A program made the position numbers and the translations under genes. Shown here one piece after another: positions 5,168 to 5,446 of a stretch of DNA of 5,446 bases. The notes under the pieces were generated by a model. It was not told the origin of the DNA, did no database searches, and saw only the letters and a program-made list of their open reading frames with translations. Location of the stretch: contig JAQTYS010000186.1 of NCBI GenBank assembly GCA_028688175.1, positions 1 through 5,446 on the forward strand, read 5' to 3'. How positions within the stretch are numbered: position 1 is the stretch's first letter; each line of letters starts with the position of its first letter. Origin of the DNA: Methanothrix sp. GTDB taxonomy: Archaea > Halobacteriota > Methanosarcinia > Methanotrichales > Methanotrichaceae.

Positions 5168-5446
5168 CTAATCATCCAGCAGGGCCGCAGCCGCGTTGAA
5201 ACCCGAGCCCATGCGCACTAAACCGGCGACTGCCGCCGCCTCCAGCATCTCTTCCCGGCAGGCTCCTAGCTTTCGGGCCGCTCCTTTGTGCCTCTGGATG
5301 CAGCGCTCGCATCTGACTGCTACGGAGCAGGCCAGAGCTATCAGGGCTTTGTCCTTTGCGGTGAGCGCTCCATCTTTCTGTATCAAGGAGGCCAGATTCC
5401 TGAATGCAAAGTCCACTTCCTGGCCAAGGGCTTGGGTGAACTCTTC
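5168..5446 (-). CDS. AhpD-like / carboxymuconolactone decarboxylase family protein, 5' end outside the window
   Basis: The frame is open from the window edge to the TAG at 5170-5168, giving 92 C-terminal residues. A GTG at 5416 could be a start, but the frame continues upstream with sensible residues (EEFTQALGQE), so the gene most likely begins outside. The core is the CMD/AhpD fold: LTAKDKALIALACSVAV followed by CERCIQRH, with C46 and C49 of this fragment as the CxxC pair and H53 behind, then GACREEMLEAAAVAGLVRMG. In AhpD the CxxC pair is redox-active and serves peroxide reduction. Small archaeal members keep the motif, but most have no proven substrate, and a lactone decarboxylase role is unlikely for this CxxC type. 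It is the upstream gene of a probable operon with the zinc-ribbon protein. Confidence 0.88.
   Translation of the reverse strand, partial: EEFTQALGQEVDFAFRNLASLIQKDGALTAKDKALIALACSVAVRCERCIQRHKGAARKLGACREEMLEAAAVAGLVRMGSGFNAAAALLDD

Overview
The window looks like a chromosomal segment of a methanogenic archaeon of the Methanosarcinales type, possibly Methanothrix-like. This is inferred from the ribosome-binding sites (AAGGTGAT, AGGTGAT, GAGGT, matching the archaeal 16S rRNA tail), AT-rich BRE/TATA-like boxes rather than bacterial -35/-10 pairs, moderate GC, and the gene content. No marker gene fixes the genus.

Layout: (1) 1-503, minus strand: iron/manganese superoxide dismutase, 3' end cut by the window edge. 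(2) 504-622: short divergent promoter region. (3) 623-3259, plus strand: the centrepiece, an 878-residue exported protein. An N-terminal solute-binding-protein-like domain is fused to exactly 100 consecutive pentapeptide repeats in one unbroken register, predicted to form a right-handed beta-helix rod of about 25 coils. (4) 3282-3578, plus strand: a 98-residue secreted protein of unknown family, 22 nt downstream and probably in the same operon. (5) 3579-3665: convergent intergenic gap with a GC hairpin. (6) 3666-4511, minus strand: MerR-type regulator with a GyrI-like effector-binding domain, apparently leaderless, with a possible operator dyad at its promoter. (7) 4512-4752: intergenic, with a possible decayed coding fragment on the plus strand. 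(8) 4753-5136, minus strand: four-cysteine zinc-ribbon protein with a winged-helix-like C-terminal half. (9) 5168-5446, minus strand: AhpD/carboxymuconolactone-decarboxylase-like protein with a CxxC motif, 5' end cut by the window edge; (9) and (8) look like one operon.

The flanks have a redox/stress flavour: superoxide dismutase on one side, a CxxC AhpD-like protein with a zinc-ribbon regulator candidate on the other, and an effector-responsive MerR protein between. The central two-gene unit is different. It seems to make a cell-surface or secreted ligand-binding head on a long repeat rod plus a small exported companion. Nothing in the window encodes a permease, ATPase or kinase for the binding domain to serve. 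This unit is the best candidate here for an undescribed system.
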